From: Primula veris
Lineage: Eukaryota; Streptophyta; Magnoliopsida; Ericales; Primulaceae
Length of the DNA stretch: 64,000 nt
Direction: 5' to 3'
Assembly: GCA_963682055.1 (NCBI GenBank)
Contig: OY821741.1
Span: 22,700,711-22,764,710, forward strand
Part shown: positions 23,191 through 34,090 of the stretch, piece after piece
Position numbering within the stretch: the first letter of the stretch is position 1
How the letters are laid out: each line of letters begins with the position of its first letter
Notes under the pieces: generated by a model
What the model was told of the DNA's origin: nothing
Databases searched by the model: none
What the model saw: the letters and a program-made list of their open reading frames with translations, nothing else
Position numbers and translations under genes: made by a program

Positions 23191-24019
23191 TGGCTGACGC
23201 GTAAAATTTACGGCCACTAAAAATAAGCTACGTGTCTTTTTAAACCAAATTAAAAAAAAAATGATTACTAATTCTAAATTTAAATAGAAAAGAAGTTATT
23301 AAATTTAAAAGAAAAGAAATTATAATTTATTATCACATAAAATTAAGATAGTAAATTAAAATAAAATAAAAGTATTTTTTTACTAAAACTCATTTAGTAT
23401 GGAGCAAACAAAGAGTTTCTTAAAATTATAGAACTCATTAAAATGTTTCTAAACCACAAATACTAAATTTAAATCAAATGATAAGTCTTGGTCTTATATG
23501 ATAATGGACCGAAACTTAGGGAAGTACCATTGCAATTAAAAGCTTATCCCAAAATATATAAATATAGGGGTGGGGGGTGCCATAATTCTGACTAGGGGTG
23601 GGCACGGAGCTGATTGGGGAGGATTTGTTTCAATCCTAACCCAACCCGTAAAATAAATGGCGGAGGGAATTGAGACGGATTGATGAAATTTAAATCTCAA
23701 CCCAACTCAATCCAACCCGTTACAATTAAAAGACCAACCCAACCCAATCCAACCCGCAAAATAAATTGCGGGTTGGGGCGGGTTGGGACGGGTTGGGTTT
23801 AGATTGATTCTTAAATTTTTATTTTGGTCCTTTATTTTTCATAGTTTGCATAATCAACCCAAATTTTAAAATAAATTGAATATTTCAAAAAGAAATATAA
23901 ATTAAACCCAATCAAAGTACGTTTAGAACATTCACGAACAAGTAATAAAACTAAAATATAACAATAATTAAAAGTTGGTATCTTAAAATACACACAATGT
24001 ATATATAAATATATAAATA

Positions 24020-24050
<31 letters not shown>

Positions 24051-25098
24051 ATATATATATATATTGCGGGTTGAAACGGATTGGGACGGATTAATCCATG
24101 GTTTGTGAACTTCAACCCTAACCCAACCCACAAAATATATAGCGGATTGGGGCAGGACGGATTGATTTTTTTTGGACATTCAACCCACCCCAACCCGCCC
24201 CAATCCATGCGGGTTGGGTTACGGGGCGGATTAACGGATATTTTGCCCACCCCTAATTCTGACAATAATAAAAAAAAAGACTTGAAGACTAAAGAGAGAA
24301 ACTTCTCCACAACCGCTAGAAAATCAGCTCCGCTCCTCCATGGCCGCCAGGAAATTAGCTCTGCTACTCCACAAACGTCAGGGGATCAACTCCTAGGGGA
24401 AGCTCTGCACACTCCGGCCTCAATAAACGCCTTCAAAGTCTGCAATAAATCTGCAATAAACTTGGAATTCGATCTTCAAGAACGTCTAAAAGCAGCAAGC
24501 AAGGCGTTTCTACGGATCAAAATCTTCAAGTTCTTCCCCAAATCTGAAGAACTCCTACAACAAATCTGCTTTCGATCTTCAAGAACGACTACAAGCAATA
24601 ATCAAGACGTTTCTGCAAATTAAATTCTTCAAAGTTCTTCACCAAATCTATAGAAGTTCTGCAACAAATCGGCATTCGATCTTCTGGAACGACTACAAGC
24701 AATAAGCAAGCCGTTTCTGCAAATCAAAGTCTTTAAAGTTCTTCAACAAATCTAAAGAAGTTCTGCAACAGATCGACATTCGATCTTCAGGAATGACTAC
24801 AAGCAATAAACAAGATGTTTCTGCAAATCAAAGTCTTCAAAGTTCTTCAACAAATCTGAAGAACTCCAACCAAGAAATGTACAACAAACCGGCGTTCGAT
24901 CTTCAGGAATGACTACACAGAAGCAAAAACACGTTTCTCTAGATCAAAATCTTCAAGTTCTTCCCCAAATCTGAGGAGCGTCAAGATCATCAACGAAATC
25001 AACAAAACTACAATTTTCTTCATCAAAGCCGAAGAATTTTACTTAAGTTCAGCAAACTCAATAAAATTCATCAGAGAGTCTACAACAGCATTTCGAGC
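23191..25098 (+). repeat. 3' LTR of element A, truncated and carrying a MITE
   Basis: The start is TGGCTGACGCGTAAAATTTA, a mutated TGTTGACACG. The LTR is interrupted by the hAT-type MITE at 23593-24255, resumes, keeps five roughly 104-bp repeats, and stops at TTTCGAGCCAT. The terminal roughly 180 bp seen in the 5' LTR are missing. Without the MITE it matches 16178-17410 closely. Confidence 0.88.
23593..24255. mobile_element. hAT-type MITE with perfect 12-bp TIRs and 8-bp TSD
   Basis: The ends are TAGGGGTGGGCA and TGCCCACCCCTA, perfect inverted repeats, flanked by ATTCTGAC at 23585-23592 and 24256-24263. An 8-bp duplication with TAGGGGTGG-type ends is diagnostic of hAT elements. The sibling LTR at 16178 shows the uninterrupted site (GTTCTGATAATAA near 16575). 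The interior holds many GGGTTGGG/CCCAACCC subterminal motifs, and (AAAT)n and (TA)n runs near 24010-24065. No transposase is encoded. Confidence 0.95.
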
Positions 25099-25339
25099 CA
25101 TAGCGGGTGAACTAATAAGAGAAGAAGACAGCTAAAATTTGTGTCAAAATATATTTAGAGACAAATTTATCTCCATATGTTGGTATGCAGTTGTTTTTAG
25201 AGAATTTTTTTTAAAAAAAATTACCCATAAAAATTAGATTTGGAAACAAAAAATTATTTTGGTCACTAAAAATACTATTTTGGGGCACATTTTGATTGTG
25301 TCTAAAAAATTGTCCATAAGTCCTATTTCTCTAGTAGTG
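25099..25339. mobile_element. Terminal fragment of a CACTA (En/Spm) element
   Basis: On the minus strand it begins CACTACTAGAGAAATAGGAC, the standard CACTA terminus, at 25339, followed inward by repeated GTGTCTAAA/TTTAGACAC-like subterminal motifs. The other end is missing because the fragment is joined to the truncated LTR of element A at about 25098. It is non-coding. Confidence 0.7.
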
Positions 25340-25629
25340 TTGGTAGGGGGAATACAAATATGAAAAATCGATTAGCATGATCTCCACAAATATTTTTTCT
25401 ATTCAATCCTGAAATCTCTTTACATTCTATTCAACGCCGACCGAGTCAAAAAAAGTAATGCAAATTGTATTTCTCTAAATTAAAATTAAATATTTTTTTT
25501 TTACCGACTTCGAAACATTATATAAACAATGCTCCCTTCACCCCCCAATAACTCATTAGTTTTTTCTTTACATATACACTTGAACGATTTCACATATTCC
25601 CTTCTTTATTTTTTCGATCACTGGAGGTT

Positions 25630-25782
25630 ATGGAAAGTGAAACTCGTATTGGGTTTGTTGATTATGATGGAGAAATGCTAATATTGGTAGCAAATATTCG
25701 AAAGTATTTTGCATATAAAGACAATCGTGGTTTATTCACATCTCAGTTAATTAGCTACTATATCTACTTTTACCAAAAATAA
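25630..25782 (+). CDS. Short ORF downstream of a TATA-like box, unknown
   Basis: A 50-codon frame starts MESETRIGFVDYDGEM and ends at TAA 25780-25782. It lies about 110 bp after TATATAAAC at about 25511-25520, followed by a pyrimidine-rich leader (CCCTTCACCCCCC). The composition is balanced, unlike the AT-driven ORFs around it. I recognise no family. It may be the first exon of a decayed host gene or chance. Confidence 0.2.
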   Translation: MESETRIGFVDYDGEMLILVANIRKYFAYKDNRGLFTSQLISYYIYFYQK

Positions 25783-25999
25783 AGGAAAAATGACAATTTA
25801 GTAAATATTTAGAAATTTATTTACAAAACCCGGTTGTTTTGAACTTCATGACTCTTTTACAAAAAAAAAATACATATTTTGTGAACTTATTTACAAATAG
25901 GCACATATGTCATTACAAAATCAAAAAAAATATTTAAAAATTAAAAACCCAAAATAAAAAAACAAATTTTTTAAAAGATACATTTTTTATACAAAAAAT

Positions 26000-26155
26000 A
26001 TGTGTGATCATGTCTGATACTGTCTAATACTGTTCAATCCTGTATGTCTAATCTTGTTTGATCCTGTCAAATTCTGTCAAATCCTGTCCAATCTTGTATG
26101 TCTAATCCTGTTTAATCCTATCTAATCATGTCTAATTATGTTTGATAATGTACAA
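26000..26155. repeat. Degenerate decamer array (TGTCTAATCC-like)
   Basis: About fifteen consecutive copies of a 10-bp unit TGTCTAATCC with variants (TGTTTGATCC, TGTCAAATTC, TGTCTAATCA) are readable in one direction. The array ends in AT-rich sequence before the element B LTR. It is not coding. Confidence 0.8.
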
Positions 26156-26283
26156 TTTTGTTTTAATATTTTTTTCAATTAATTAATATTTTTTTGATTT
26201 TTTTGTATATTTTGTTATTTTTTATGACATATTTATCTAATTGTAAATAAGTATATATAATTTATTGTAAAGAAGTACATAGA

Positions 26284-27383
26284 TGTTTTATACAAATTTT
26301 AACTAATAAGTGCCGAAGACAGGGAAAATAAATGCGAAGTAAATTAAATTTTATTTATCAATTATTTTGCGGGTAGAATCTCTGATAATTTCTAAAAGAA
26401 AATATAGATGTGAAAGTCCTTCGATTCTCCTCTTCGAACAAATTGTGATGCTTCGAAATGTTGTTGTAGATTCTTTGATAAATTTTGTTGAGTTTGCTGA
26501 AATTGAGTAGACAACTTTATAGTTTTGTTGATTTCGTTGACACTGTTCAGATTTGGTGAAGAACTTGGATATTTTGATCTACATAAACGTTTTTTTGCCT
26601 TTGTGTAGTCGTTTCTGAAGATTGAATGCAAGTTTGTTGCAGATTTTTTGGGTGAAGTTCTTCAGATTTGGTGAAGAAATTTGAAGACATTGATTTGCAG
26701 AAACGTCTTGCTTATTGCCTGTAGTCATTCCGGAAAATCGAATGCCGATTTGTTGTACAAGTTTTTCAGATTTGGTGAAAAACTTGAAGATTTTGATCCG
26801 TAGAAACGCATTGCTTGCTGATTTTAGACGTTATAGAAGATCGAATGCCAAGTTTATTACAGACTTTTTACAGACTTTGAAAGCATTCGTTAAGGCCGGA
26901 GTGTGCAGAGCTTCTTCCTATGAGTTGATCCCCTGACGGCTGTGGAGGAGTTTCTCTCTCTAGTTTTCAATACTTTTTTTATTGTGATAAATATGACACC
27001 ACAACCCCTCTATTTATATCTTTTGGGATTGACTTTTATTTGCAATATCACCTCCTCAATTTTGGGCACATTATCTTAAATATCCCATGACTTATGTAAG
27101 TGAATCAAACTTGTATTTATGTTTGAAAACATTACAAATGAGTATTATAATTTGAGTAACTTTTCATTTGTATCATATTTAATGGTTTTAGAAAAAAAAA
27201 TACTTTTATTTTATATAAATTATCATCATAGATTTTTTTTAGATGGTAAAATATATTTTCTTTCTCGATTTTAAATTACTAGTAATGAGTCTATTTTCAG
27301 ACAGAGAAATTAGTAATTAATTGCTACTTGATTTAAATGACACGTGTCACATTTTTAGTGGACGTAAAATTTGCGTGTCAACA
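26284..27383 (-). repeat. 3' LTR of element B
   Basis: On the minus strand it starts TGTTGACACGCAAATTTTACG and ends TTTGTATAAAACA. It has three copies of the roughly 104-bp leader repeat (near 26607, 26721 and 26823) and only one unit of the GAGCAGAGCTGATT-type 35-bp repeat. The five bases beyond it are ATAGA. The partner at the other end is lost. Confidence 0.88.
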
Positions 27384-27395
27384 GATGCCCCATTC
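27384..27395 (-). promoter_or_regulatory. Polypurine tract of element B
   Basis: On the minus strand GAATGGGGCATC directly precedes the LTR start TGTTGACACG. Its position and G-run fit the plus-strand primer for reverse transcription. In element A the same site is degraded. Confidence 0.65.
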
Positions 27396-27907
27396 GATAC
27401 TTGTTTGCTTGAATTTTTTTCGAGAATAACGAGTGTCGAATTTTTTGTGAAAGATTGGACTACATTTCCAATTTTCATAGCTTCGTTACAATTTTTATAG
27501 TTCGCTTGCAATTGGCAATTTCCGTAGCTTCATTTTGAGTGTCGAATTTTCCGAATTTCTTGAATCTTGTTGTAATGTATTTGAGATAATATACTCAATG
27601 AAGCATTTTCCATAGTTTGGTCCATTATTTTTTCGAAGATAGAGCAGAATCCACGTAAGTCAAATGACAAGTTAATTCATTGGGTCATTGATGAATTGTA
27701 TTTGTTTTACAATTCTTTTTGTTTATAGAACTGTCATGTATTTTGTAGTCTTGTTGTTTTAGGAGTCTTTTTATTTGGTTTGAACTTCTAACCCGTATGT
27801 ATTTGTAACTCTTAGATAGAGTCCCATTAGGAGATGTAGTTTGGTGATAAGGTTAAAAGAGTTTGAGTCCTTATCAATGTGTACAACTCTTTAGCAAGTT
27901 TATGATC

Positions 27908-27915
27908 TATAAATA
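27908..27915 (+). promoter_or_regulatory. TATA box antisense to element B
   Basis: TATAAATA lies in GATCTATAAATAAGAGG on the strand opposite to the element's genes. About 80 bp downstream a donor CAAAG|GTGAG (27995) and, at 28164, an acceptor TTGCAG define a possible 170-bp intron. This could be the promoter of an antisense 'extra ORF', a feature known in Tat-group elements; here it is inference. Confidence 0.4.
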
Positions 27916-28202
27916 AGAGGTCCCGTGAGCTCTAATTTACACAAATTTTGAAGATGCAACACAGAAACTTTTCAAAGTCACTTAAGCAGCAAAGGTGAGA
28001 ACTTCCTCCTTTTCTTTATTCTTTTATAGCACCTTATAATTTTCTCAAATATAGCTCAAGCAAACTCGTCCAATTTCAAGGCCTTCCATTTCTAATTCTT
28101 GATTTGTAGAAGTGTACAACCTTTTTTTATTTTCTTGTTCAAATGAAATTTTTTGATCTTGCAGGCTTCTATATCAAAGCAACAAATACTCTACTTTATT
28201 TT

Positions 28203-29421
28203 TGTTGAACCATGGGTTCAATAATTGATTTTGATTATAAGTTTGATTATATTTTAATAATTTTACGATTTCTCTATTTCGATAATATAATGCTTTGTCT
28301 TTTCCAAAAAGAGAAAATGTATATTTCAGCACGTCAGAATGATAGAGTACTGAAAAACGAAGCCAACGGTTCAAGCGGAACCAAAATCGGAGCTAAAACG
28401 AAAAAGTTACGAGCATTCAAAGTATAACGAGAAAACCGAGAAATTGCCAGAAAAAACGGCCGATCGTTTTGGACAAAACGACCGATCGTTTTTGGTCCAA
28501 AATGTTCCAGTGAGGTCGTCTGAAAAACGACCGATCGAAATGACCAAAACGACCGATCGTTTTTGGTCCAAAATGTTCCAGTGAGTTCATGATAAAAACG
28601 ACCGATCGTTTTTCAGAAAATGACCGATCACTTTTCTGCAGAATTCAGAAACAGCTTTTTAGCTTTTTTGAATAAGTAGCTTTAACCATTGGATAAAGCC
28701 CTCAACCCATACCCAACGGTCATAATACATAAAACAGACTTTTCTGGTCTACAAAACACACCCCAATCACTCTCCAAAAGAGGGAAATTGAAGAGAAAAC
28801 GATTTAAGCTCAAATCAAGATCAAACATCATCAAATATCACAAATTAGCTTATTTAGAATCAATCAAATTGTGAGTGTTGTTTTATTCTCGATAAATTTG
28901 TAAAGAGCAAATTATAAGCTCATTTGTGAGTGACTGTTTGGGTAAAAACTTTTAAGCCAAAGTGTTGGTTAAAAGTTCTAGAATAAACACTTGGGTACTC
29001 ATAGATTGAGGGGGAGTCGTTGACTCGTAAACGTGTTCCCTTGCACTTGTATCAAGAGTAGGAATCTCGGGTAGAGGGTGAGCAAATCGATTGATTAGCT
29101 CGGTAGGATTTGTAACACTGGAAAGAACATTATAGTGAAATACTCGGTAGCTTAAATACCGAGGAGATGACGTAGGCGGGTTTGCCGAACCTCTATATAT
29201 CGTGGTGTCAATTTTTCCCCCTAATCTTTACTTTACGCATTTCTTATTATTGCTTATTTTCTTGCTAGCGTTTAGGATTTCTAGCATTTCATTAACTTTT
29301 GTTAAACGCTTAAGCTTAGAATTGCGTTAGTTGGGTTATTAGTTGCACTTAATTTTAATTCCGCGATAAACGCATAAAACCTTATTCACCCCCCTCTAAG
29401 GTTTAGCCGCACGAGCCAACA
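28203..29421 (+). mobile_element. Solo LTR of the SIRE-like copia family (same as element C)
   Basis: It starts TGTTGAACCATGGGTTCAAT and ends GCCGCACGAGCCAACA, matching the LTRs of element C at 45187 and 48500. A perfect 5-bp target duplication ATTTT lies at 28198-28202 and 29422-29426. It sits in the 3' region of element B and splits the putative antisense transcript. It has a TATATATC box near 29188 and several CGACCGATCG motifs. It differs noticeably from the two element C LTRs, so it is an older insertion. Confidence 0.93.
28455..28640. repeat. CGACCGATCG motif cluster in the solo copia LTR
   Basis: About six spaced copies of AAACGACCGATCGTTTT, or close variants, occur, some followed by TGGTCCAAAATG. 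Each core is an almost perfect palindrome around CGATCG. The spacing is irregular (about 20 to 50 bp). Confidence 0.8.
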
Positions 29422-29470
29422 ATTTTTATTTTGTTTTGCATGAATTCTGAAGTACCATGCCAAGTCGCCT

Positions 29471-29609
29471 AACGCTCGAGGTCTCAAAAATAAACTGCAC
29501 CTTTTTTTTTTTTTATCTCCTCAGCTTAATTTTCTTTTGCCTTGTAACGCTCGAGGTCTCAAGCACCTTTTTTTTTTATCATCTCAGCTTAATTTTCTTT
29601 TGCCTTGTC
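29471..29609. repeat. 75-bp tandem duplication
   Basis: AACGCTCGAGGTCTCAA...T-run...CAGCTTAATTTTCTTTTGCC occurs at 29471 and again at 29546, differing mainly by a roughly 10-bp deletion and T-run length. Confidence 0.9.
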
Positions 29610-31336
29610 CTTGAAGTTTTTTATTGTGATATTTTCTTCTTCTTTTAATTTTTCCTTCTTACTATTTTGTTTGTTCACATAGCCATGGGTCATGAGGTTT
29701 TCCCAAACAGTTCTTGTGATTTGATGGTGGTGATTTTAGCATCTCGAGTGTGCAACGAGAGTTAGGAGTACTTCAATGTAATTATGGACTATAGGTTTAC
29801 TCGTTAGGCCTTGGAGAAGAAGACGCCAGTGACACTGCAGTTTCGGAATGAAAAGACCTCTTCGGGCTTCACTATCATGCAGCAACGAATAGACTCCCGA
29901 CAATTCTAGGATAGGCTTGATGATGACGCGTCAGAAGATATATTCCCGATAATTCCATGTTAGGCTTCACGAAGATACGGCAGCAGATACACGCCCGACA
30001 ATTCCAATCCAGCTCACGGTTTCCGATGACATGCTTGGCGATGGGTGAGTATTTAGTCATTTGGAGGCATCCAACAGTGTTGTAGTGGCCGTTTCACTTG
30101 CGGAACTCCCATTCGTAAGATAAGCATCATATGAAGTTCGATTCTTTGGAGTCTTGTCAAATGAGCTTAAGGTTTGACGGTGACACATGCTTAGAAAATC
30201 TTTAGACGGACTCGTGGTTTCCCTTTTTTTAGAACACTATTTCAAGTCCTTTTAGATAGCACGGACAACAATTTTTTGTACATGCAGAGGTTGATAAAGT
30301 CATATGAATTCTGAAACTTTTTCTTTGGGCTTCTGTAAAAGAAAGACTTATAACTTGAACTTTTTGCAGGACGTCTTATTGCCCCCTTCTTTGCATATTT
30401 GATAATAAGCTCGGGTGCGTTTTTGTTTAGCTTTCTTGAAGAATCAGCCCATGTTCATTAACTCCGGCGGTTGAAATCATAAAGATAAGTACTTCTCTAG
30501 CCAACTTTGATGGTTGCACGTTTAATAGATGGACGGACCATTCAACTTTAATGAAGTGGTAGCAAACCCGTGTCATGAGGATTTTGAGGCCAAAAGAATT
30601 GGTGGTCCTTGATGAGGCTTCTTTGAAGTCAAAGGTAGGGCGACTGGAAGGGAGGCCCAACGCATCTCCGAACTTCAACGACTTCTTCTTACACTCAGTG
30701 GATCCTTCATTTTTCAATTCCCAGATTGGTTACATCGAATATGCGGTGACGGCAGAGAAGATGGAGCCCCATGTTACTTGGCAGAGACCGGAGAAAGTTG
30801 GAGTCCAAGCTGACAGAGAAAAGCTTCCATATCGAAAGCAAGATTGGCGTTTACTTCAGTGACAAATTGAGTAATTCCAGAGGCTAGCTCAATAGTTGAG
30901 CTCACTGTGACGACGAGCTTTTTTGGACTCATTGTCAGCATGGTATGTAGATGCAGCATGAAGTTCACGATACTCGTTGATAATCTACAGACCCCGAGTG
31001 TGATCAGAAACGTGGCTTAGGCGATTGGCTCGACCACTTTGTAAACAAACACGGTTTTATGATCTCATGTTTCCCCACAATGGAGTGAATCGAGCATTGG
31101 AAGCAGGAGTTGCAACACAAGATGAGTGCGAACAACTTCAAATTCAAGCATGCCTTTTATGGTGAACCGGATGGAAGGGGCCTGGAGTCGATGACCGCGA
31201 TGGTAAAAACTGATGGGGAGCTCGATATACGACTCATTTTTGCCAATGTGTGTCTTCGGTGAGGTCTACTTTAGCTACTGGTTTGATGAGGATCCACCTG
31301 TTAGAGGCAAGACTCATGGAGAAACGAAGGTTAATG

Positions 31337-31404
31337 AATGACTAGATTTAATTTTGGTGAAGCTCGACGCAATGACTAGATTTAATTTTGGTGAAGCTCG
31401 ATGC
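31337..31404. repeat. 34-bp tandem duplication
   Basis: AATGACTAGATTTAATTTTG plus GTGAAGCTCGACGC occurs twice back to back with one difference, which indicates a recent slip. Confidence 0.9.
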
Positions 31405-31939
31405 ATGGTACTTGAATTGAGAGACAGCCGGAGCAGCGAAGACTCCAAGAAGCTCTAAGTCAGACTTGGCGATGTGCTGTTTTTTTCTTCTTCTTTTTTC
31501 CCCTGTGTAAACCAAATAAGTTGATTAGACCCACAACACTAACTTTGCAGCAGATGAGAACTTGTCTAACTCTTCCACTAGCTCTACAAATGATCAACTC
31601 CGCAAAGCTACAGAGATGTTATTGACTAATTTGATGAGATAGAGAGAAGTTGCACGGCTTTGACGACTATCCAGAGCTCGTATACTCGTCTTTGACAACA
31701 AAATAGCCAGATCTTGCCCTTTAATTTGTCTTGTAACCACTGTTTTATATTCTTCAGGACTTCTACCCTTTGTAATTTTTCTTGTAGTAATAACCGAAAT
31801 TGTGCATTTGGAGACGATTCGGACTTTGTAATTTGTTAGTTTTTGCATAGTTGATAGCTATCTTCGCCTTTTCGTGCTTTTTTTTCTTCTTCTTGAATTT
31901 TACTTAAACTTGAAGAATAATTTTTTTGTTTTGTTTTTG

Positions 31940-32150
31940 GTATGACTGGTCTTGAAATTAATCCCAAGATGTCTATGTACCCATGAATAATCAAATCAAA
32001 CGTAGTTTATCTTTTTTTTTAATCTTTTTATATTTTATATTTTCTTTTTGGATATATTTTTTTTGGTTGCTGCTATGACTGAACTTGAAGCAAGCCTCAA
32101 GATGCCTACGTACACGCGAAGGATCAAGTCAAACGTAGTTCATTTTTGTT
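31940..32150. repeat. Direct repeat of a conserved 3'-region motif
   Basis: TATGACTGnnCTTGAA, then CAAGATGnCTACGTAC and TCAAACGTAGTT, appears near 31945 and again near 32075. The phrase CTACGTA...AAACGTAGTT sits just after the integrase end and recurs in similar plant gypsy 3' regions, which suggests a functional RNA or termination role (inference). Confidence 0.6.
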
Positions 32151-32230
32151 GCATCAATATTTATACTCATTCGGACGACGAGTAACATGCACTTTATACT
32201 CTTGCGTCAAACAGTGTCTTCACTTCTTCT

Positions 32231-33510
32231 TTAGGGGTAGTAACGCTTCAAAAAATTTCCATTGATGAGGCCAATCTTCAAACAATCTTCGCTTTGCAAC
32301 TTGTAGACGCCATTTGTGTAAACTTCTATCACTGTATACGGTCCATCCCATTTGGAGAGAAGTTTGTTACCAGTGCATCGTGTTGTGATGATAGGCCTTC
32401 TAACTGTTAACACCAAGTCTCCCTTCTGGAACGATATTTGTTTGACCTTCTTGTTGAATGATTTCGACATCCGTGCTTGGTAACATTCCAACCTTTGTTG
32501 CGCTTCAATTCTCTTTTCATCGAGTGCTTCAATTCTCTTTTCAATTCTCTTTGGAGGGCGATTCTAAGCAATGGGATTTGCATTTCCAGTGACAGGACAG
32601 CTTCTACTCCGTACACCAACGAATATGGTGTGGCTTGAGTTGATGTTCGATATGCCCAAAGAGCTTCTTTGAGCCTTTCGTGCTAGTCCCTTGTTGATTT
32701 TGCCACAACCTTCTTAAGCAAGTTTCCAAGTGTTTTATTGAAAGCTTCTACAAGTCCGTTAGCTGGCGCATTGTACATCAAAGAGTTATGATGTTTGAAG
32801 CCGAATTTCTCGCATAGATTTGTCACCAACTTATTAAAGAAAGGCGTTCCGTTGTCGTTGATGATGTAGCATGGAATCCCATTGCAAAATATGATATCTG
32901 ATTTGATGAAGTTTACCACCGTTTCCTTCTTCACAGCTTTCAAAGGCACCGCTTCTGCCCATTTTGAGAAATAATCGGATGCTGCAAATATGTAAAGTTT
33001 CCCCCCAAAGAACTTAGGTAGTGGTTCTATTGCATACAATCCCCATACCTCCAATGGCCAAGATGCAACCGTAGGGTGTAACAGCTGAGGCGATTGATGA
33101 ATAAAATTTGCATGGAATTGATAAGGCTGACATCTTTTGGCAAAATTCATGCAATCTTTGACCATAGTAGGCCAGTAGTATCCCATTCTTATGACTCGTA
33201 AGTGAAGCTTTGGACCTGACTGATGAGCGCCACAAATTCCAGAATGAGATTCATCCATTGCCTTTATTCCTTCTTATTCGTTTAGACATCGTAGAAATAA
33301 CCTTTTGAAAGATCGATGGTAGAAAGTATTCTTGAAGAAAATGAACCTAGAAGCTCTTCGCCTTGTATATATCTTTTTGTGTTTATAATCAGACAATTTT
33401 CCATGCAGCAAGTAGTGGATGATAGGATGCCTCAAATCTTCTTTCTCAATTTAAAGACGGAAATTGCGGTAACTTCTTCCACAATATTATTTTCATTTTC
33501 AAATTACAGA
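32231..33510 (-). pseudogene. Integrase of element B, frameshifted
   Basis: Reading right to left, the HHCC zinc finger is seen as ESHSGICGAHQ followed by MNFAKRCQPYQ. The core keeps the D,D,E triad: first Asp in DYFSKWAEAVPLK, second in NDNGTPFFNKL, Glu in NGLVEAFNKTLGN. The C-terminal part (GDLVLTVRRPI, LLSKWDGPYTVIEVY, NGNFLKRYYP) is a normal integrase tail ending at TAA 32231. At least two frame changes and a stop after RCLNE break it. It would have inserted the element's cDNA into host DNA. Among the pol domains in the window, this is the best preserved. Confidence 0.9.
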
Positions 33511-33518
33511 GGATTTAC

Positions 33519-34090
33519 CTAGTGTTGATATACATCAATCTTCACATCTCTGTTGGACATTGCGATGGTGGATGCCAATTTTGCCAACACATCAGATTGT
33601 TTGTTCTCTTTCCTTGGAACATGATCTAGCATGACATCTCCAATTTTTGCAACAAGTTTCGCTGCATAATCACGATATGGTGCCAACTCTTGTAACTTGA
33701 TTTTTGACCAACTCAGAATCTCCAAAAACCTTGAGATGTTGATAGTTTGCATCAAGAGCCATCTCGAGTCCCAATATTAAAGCTTAATATTCAGCAACAT
33801 TGTTGGAGCATTGTTGCGCGATGGTGAAATCATAAGGTAGAACATCTCCTTCGGGACTAAGGAACACTACTCCAGCTCCGACGCCTTCACTGTTTGCTGC
33901 TCTATCAAATTACATTATCCATGGTGAAGAAACTTCAACCCACATGACGTCTTCATCTGGAATATTCTTGGAGAGCTCCCATTCAGCAGGCATAAGATGG
34001 TCGGCTAGGAAATCTGCAAGCACTTGTCTTTTGAGAAACATATATGATTTTGAATTCTTGGAAGAGAAGTGCCCATCTTGCAAGGTTTTC
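33519..34090 (-). pseudogene. Archaeal-type RNase H domain (aRNH) of element B
   Basis: The minus strand reads QVLADFLADHLMPAEWELS, the usual lead-in to the second RNase H of Tat elements, then WVEVSSPWIM, a GVGAGVVFLSPEGDVLPYDF block, a NNVAEY block, FGDS and finally LDHVPRKENKQSDVLAKLAS. Acidic residues in these blocks would form the active site. Stops after SPWIM and NVAEY and a frameshift near FGDS destroy it. Its presence supports the Tat lineage assignment. Confidence 0.85.

Larger units (their letters stand above)
16178..25098 (+). mobile_element. Element A: Tat-type Ty3/gypsy retrotransposon, internally deleted
   Basis: Two related LTRs in direct orientation (16178-17592 and 23191-25098) enclose a PBS-like site, gag, a Cys-rich spacer, protease and the first part of reverse transcriptase. 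The rest of pol (RT C-terminus, both RNase H domains, integrase) is missing, and all reading frames carry stops or frameshifts. About 60 bp before the 3' LTR resemble the pre-LTR sequence of element B, so the second LTR is a true 3' LTR. Its last roughly 180 bp are lost and joined to a CACTA fragment, so the right target duplication cannot be checked. Confidence 0.85.
29427..32230. other. Long 3' region of element B with decayed ORFs on both strands
   Basis: No intact gene is present. The plus strand (antisense to B) has an ATG at 29683 in a frame soon stopped, and an open stretch 30575-30862 of 95 codons (NASPNFNDFFLHSVDPSF). The minus strand has open stretches 30427-30717 and 30774-30968 (SPKKLVVTVSSTIELASGIT). 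GC content is higher than in most of the window, so some of this was probably coding. Tat-group elements often carry an extra ORF here, in either orientation, but I cannot name a domain. Confidence 0.45.
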
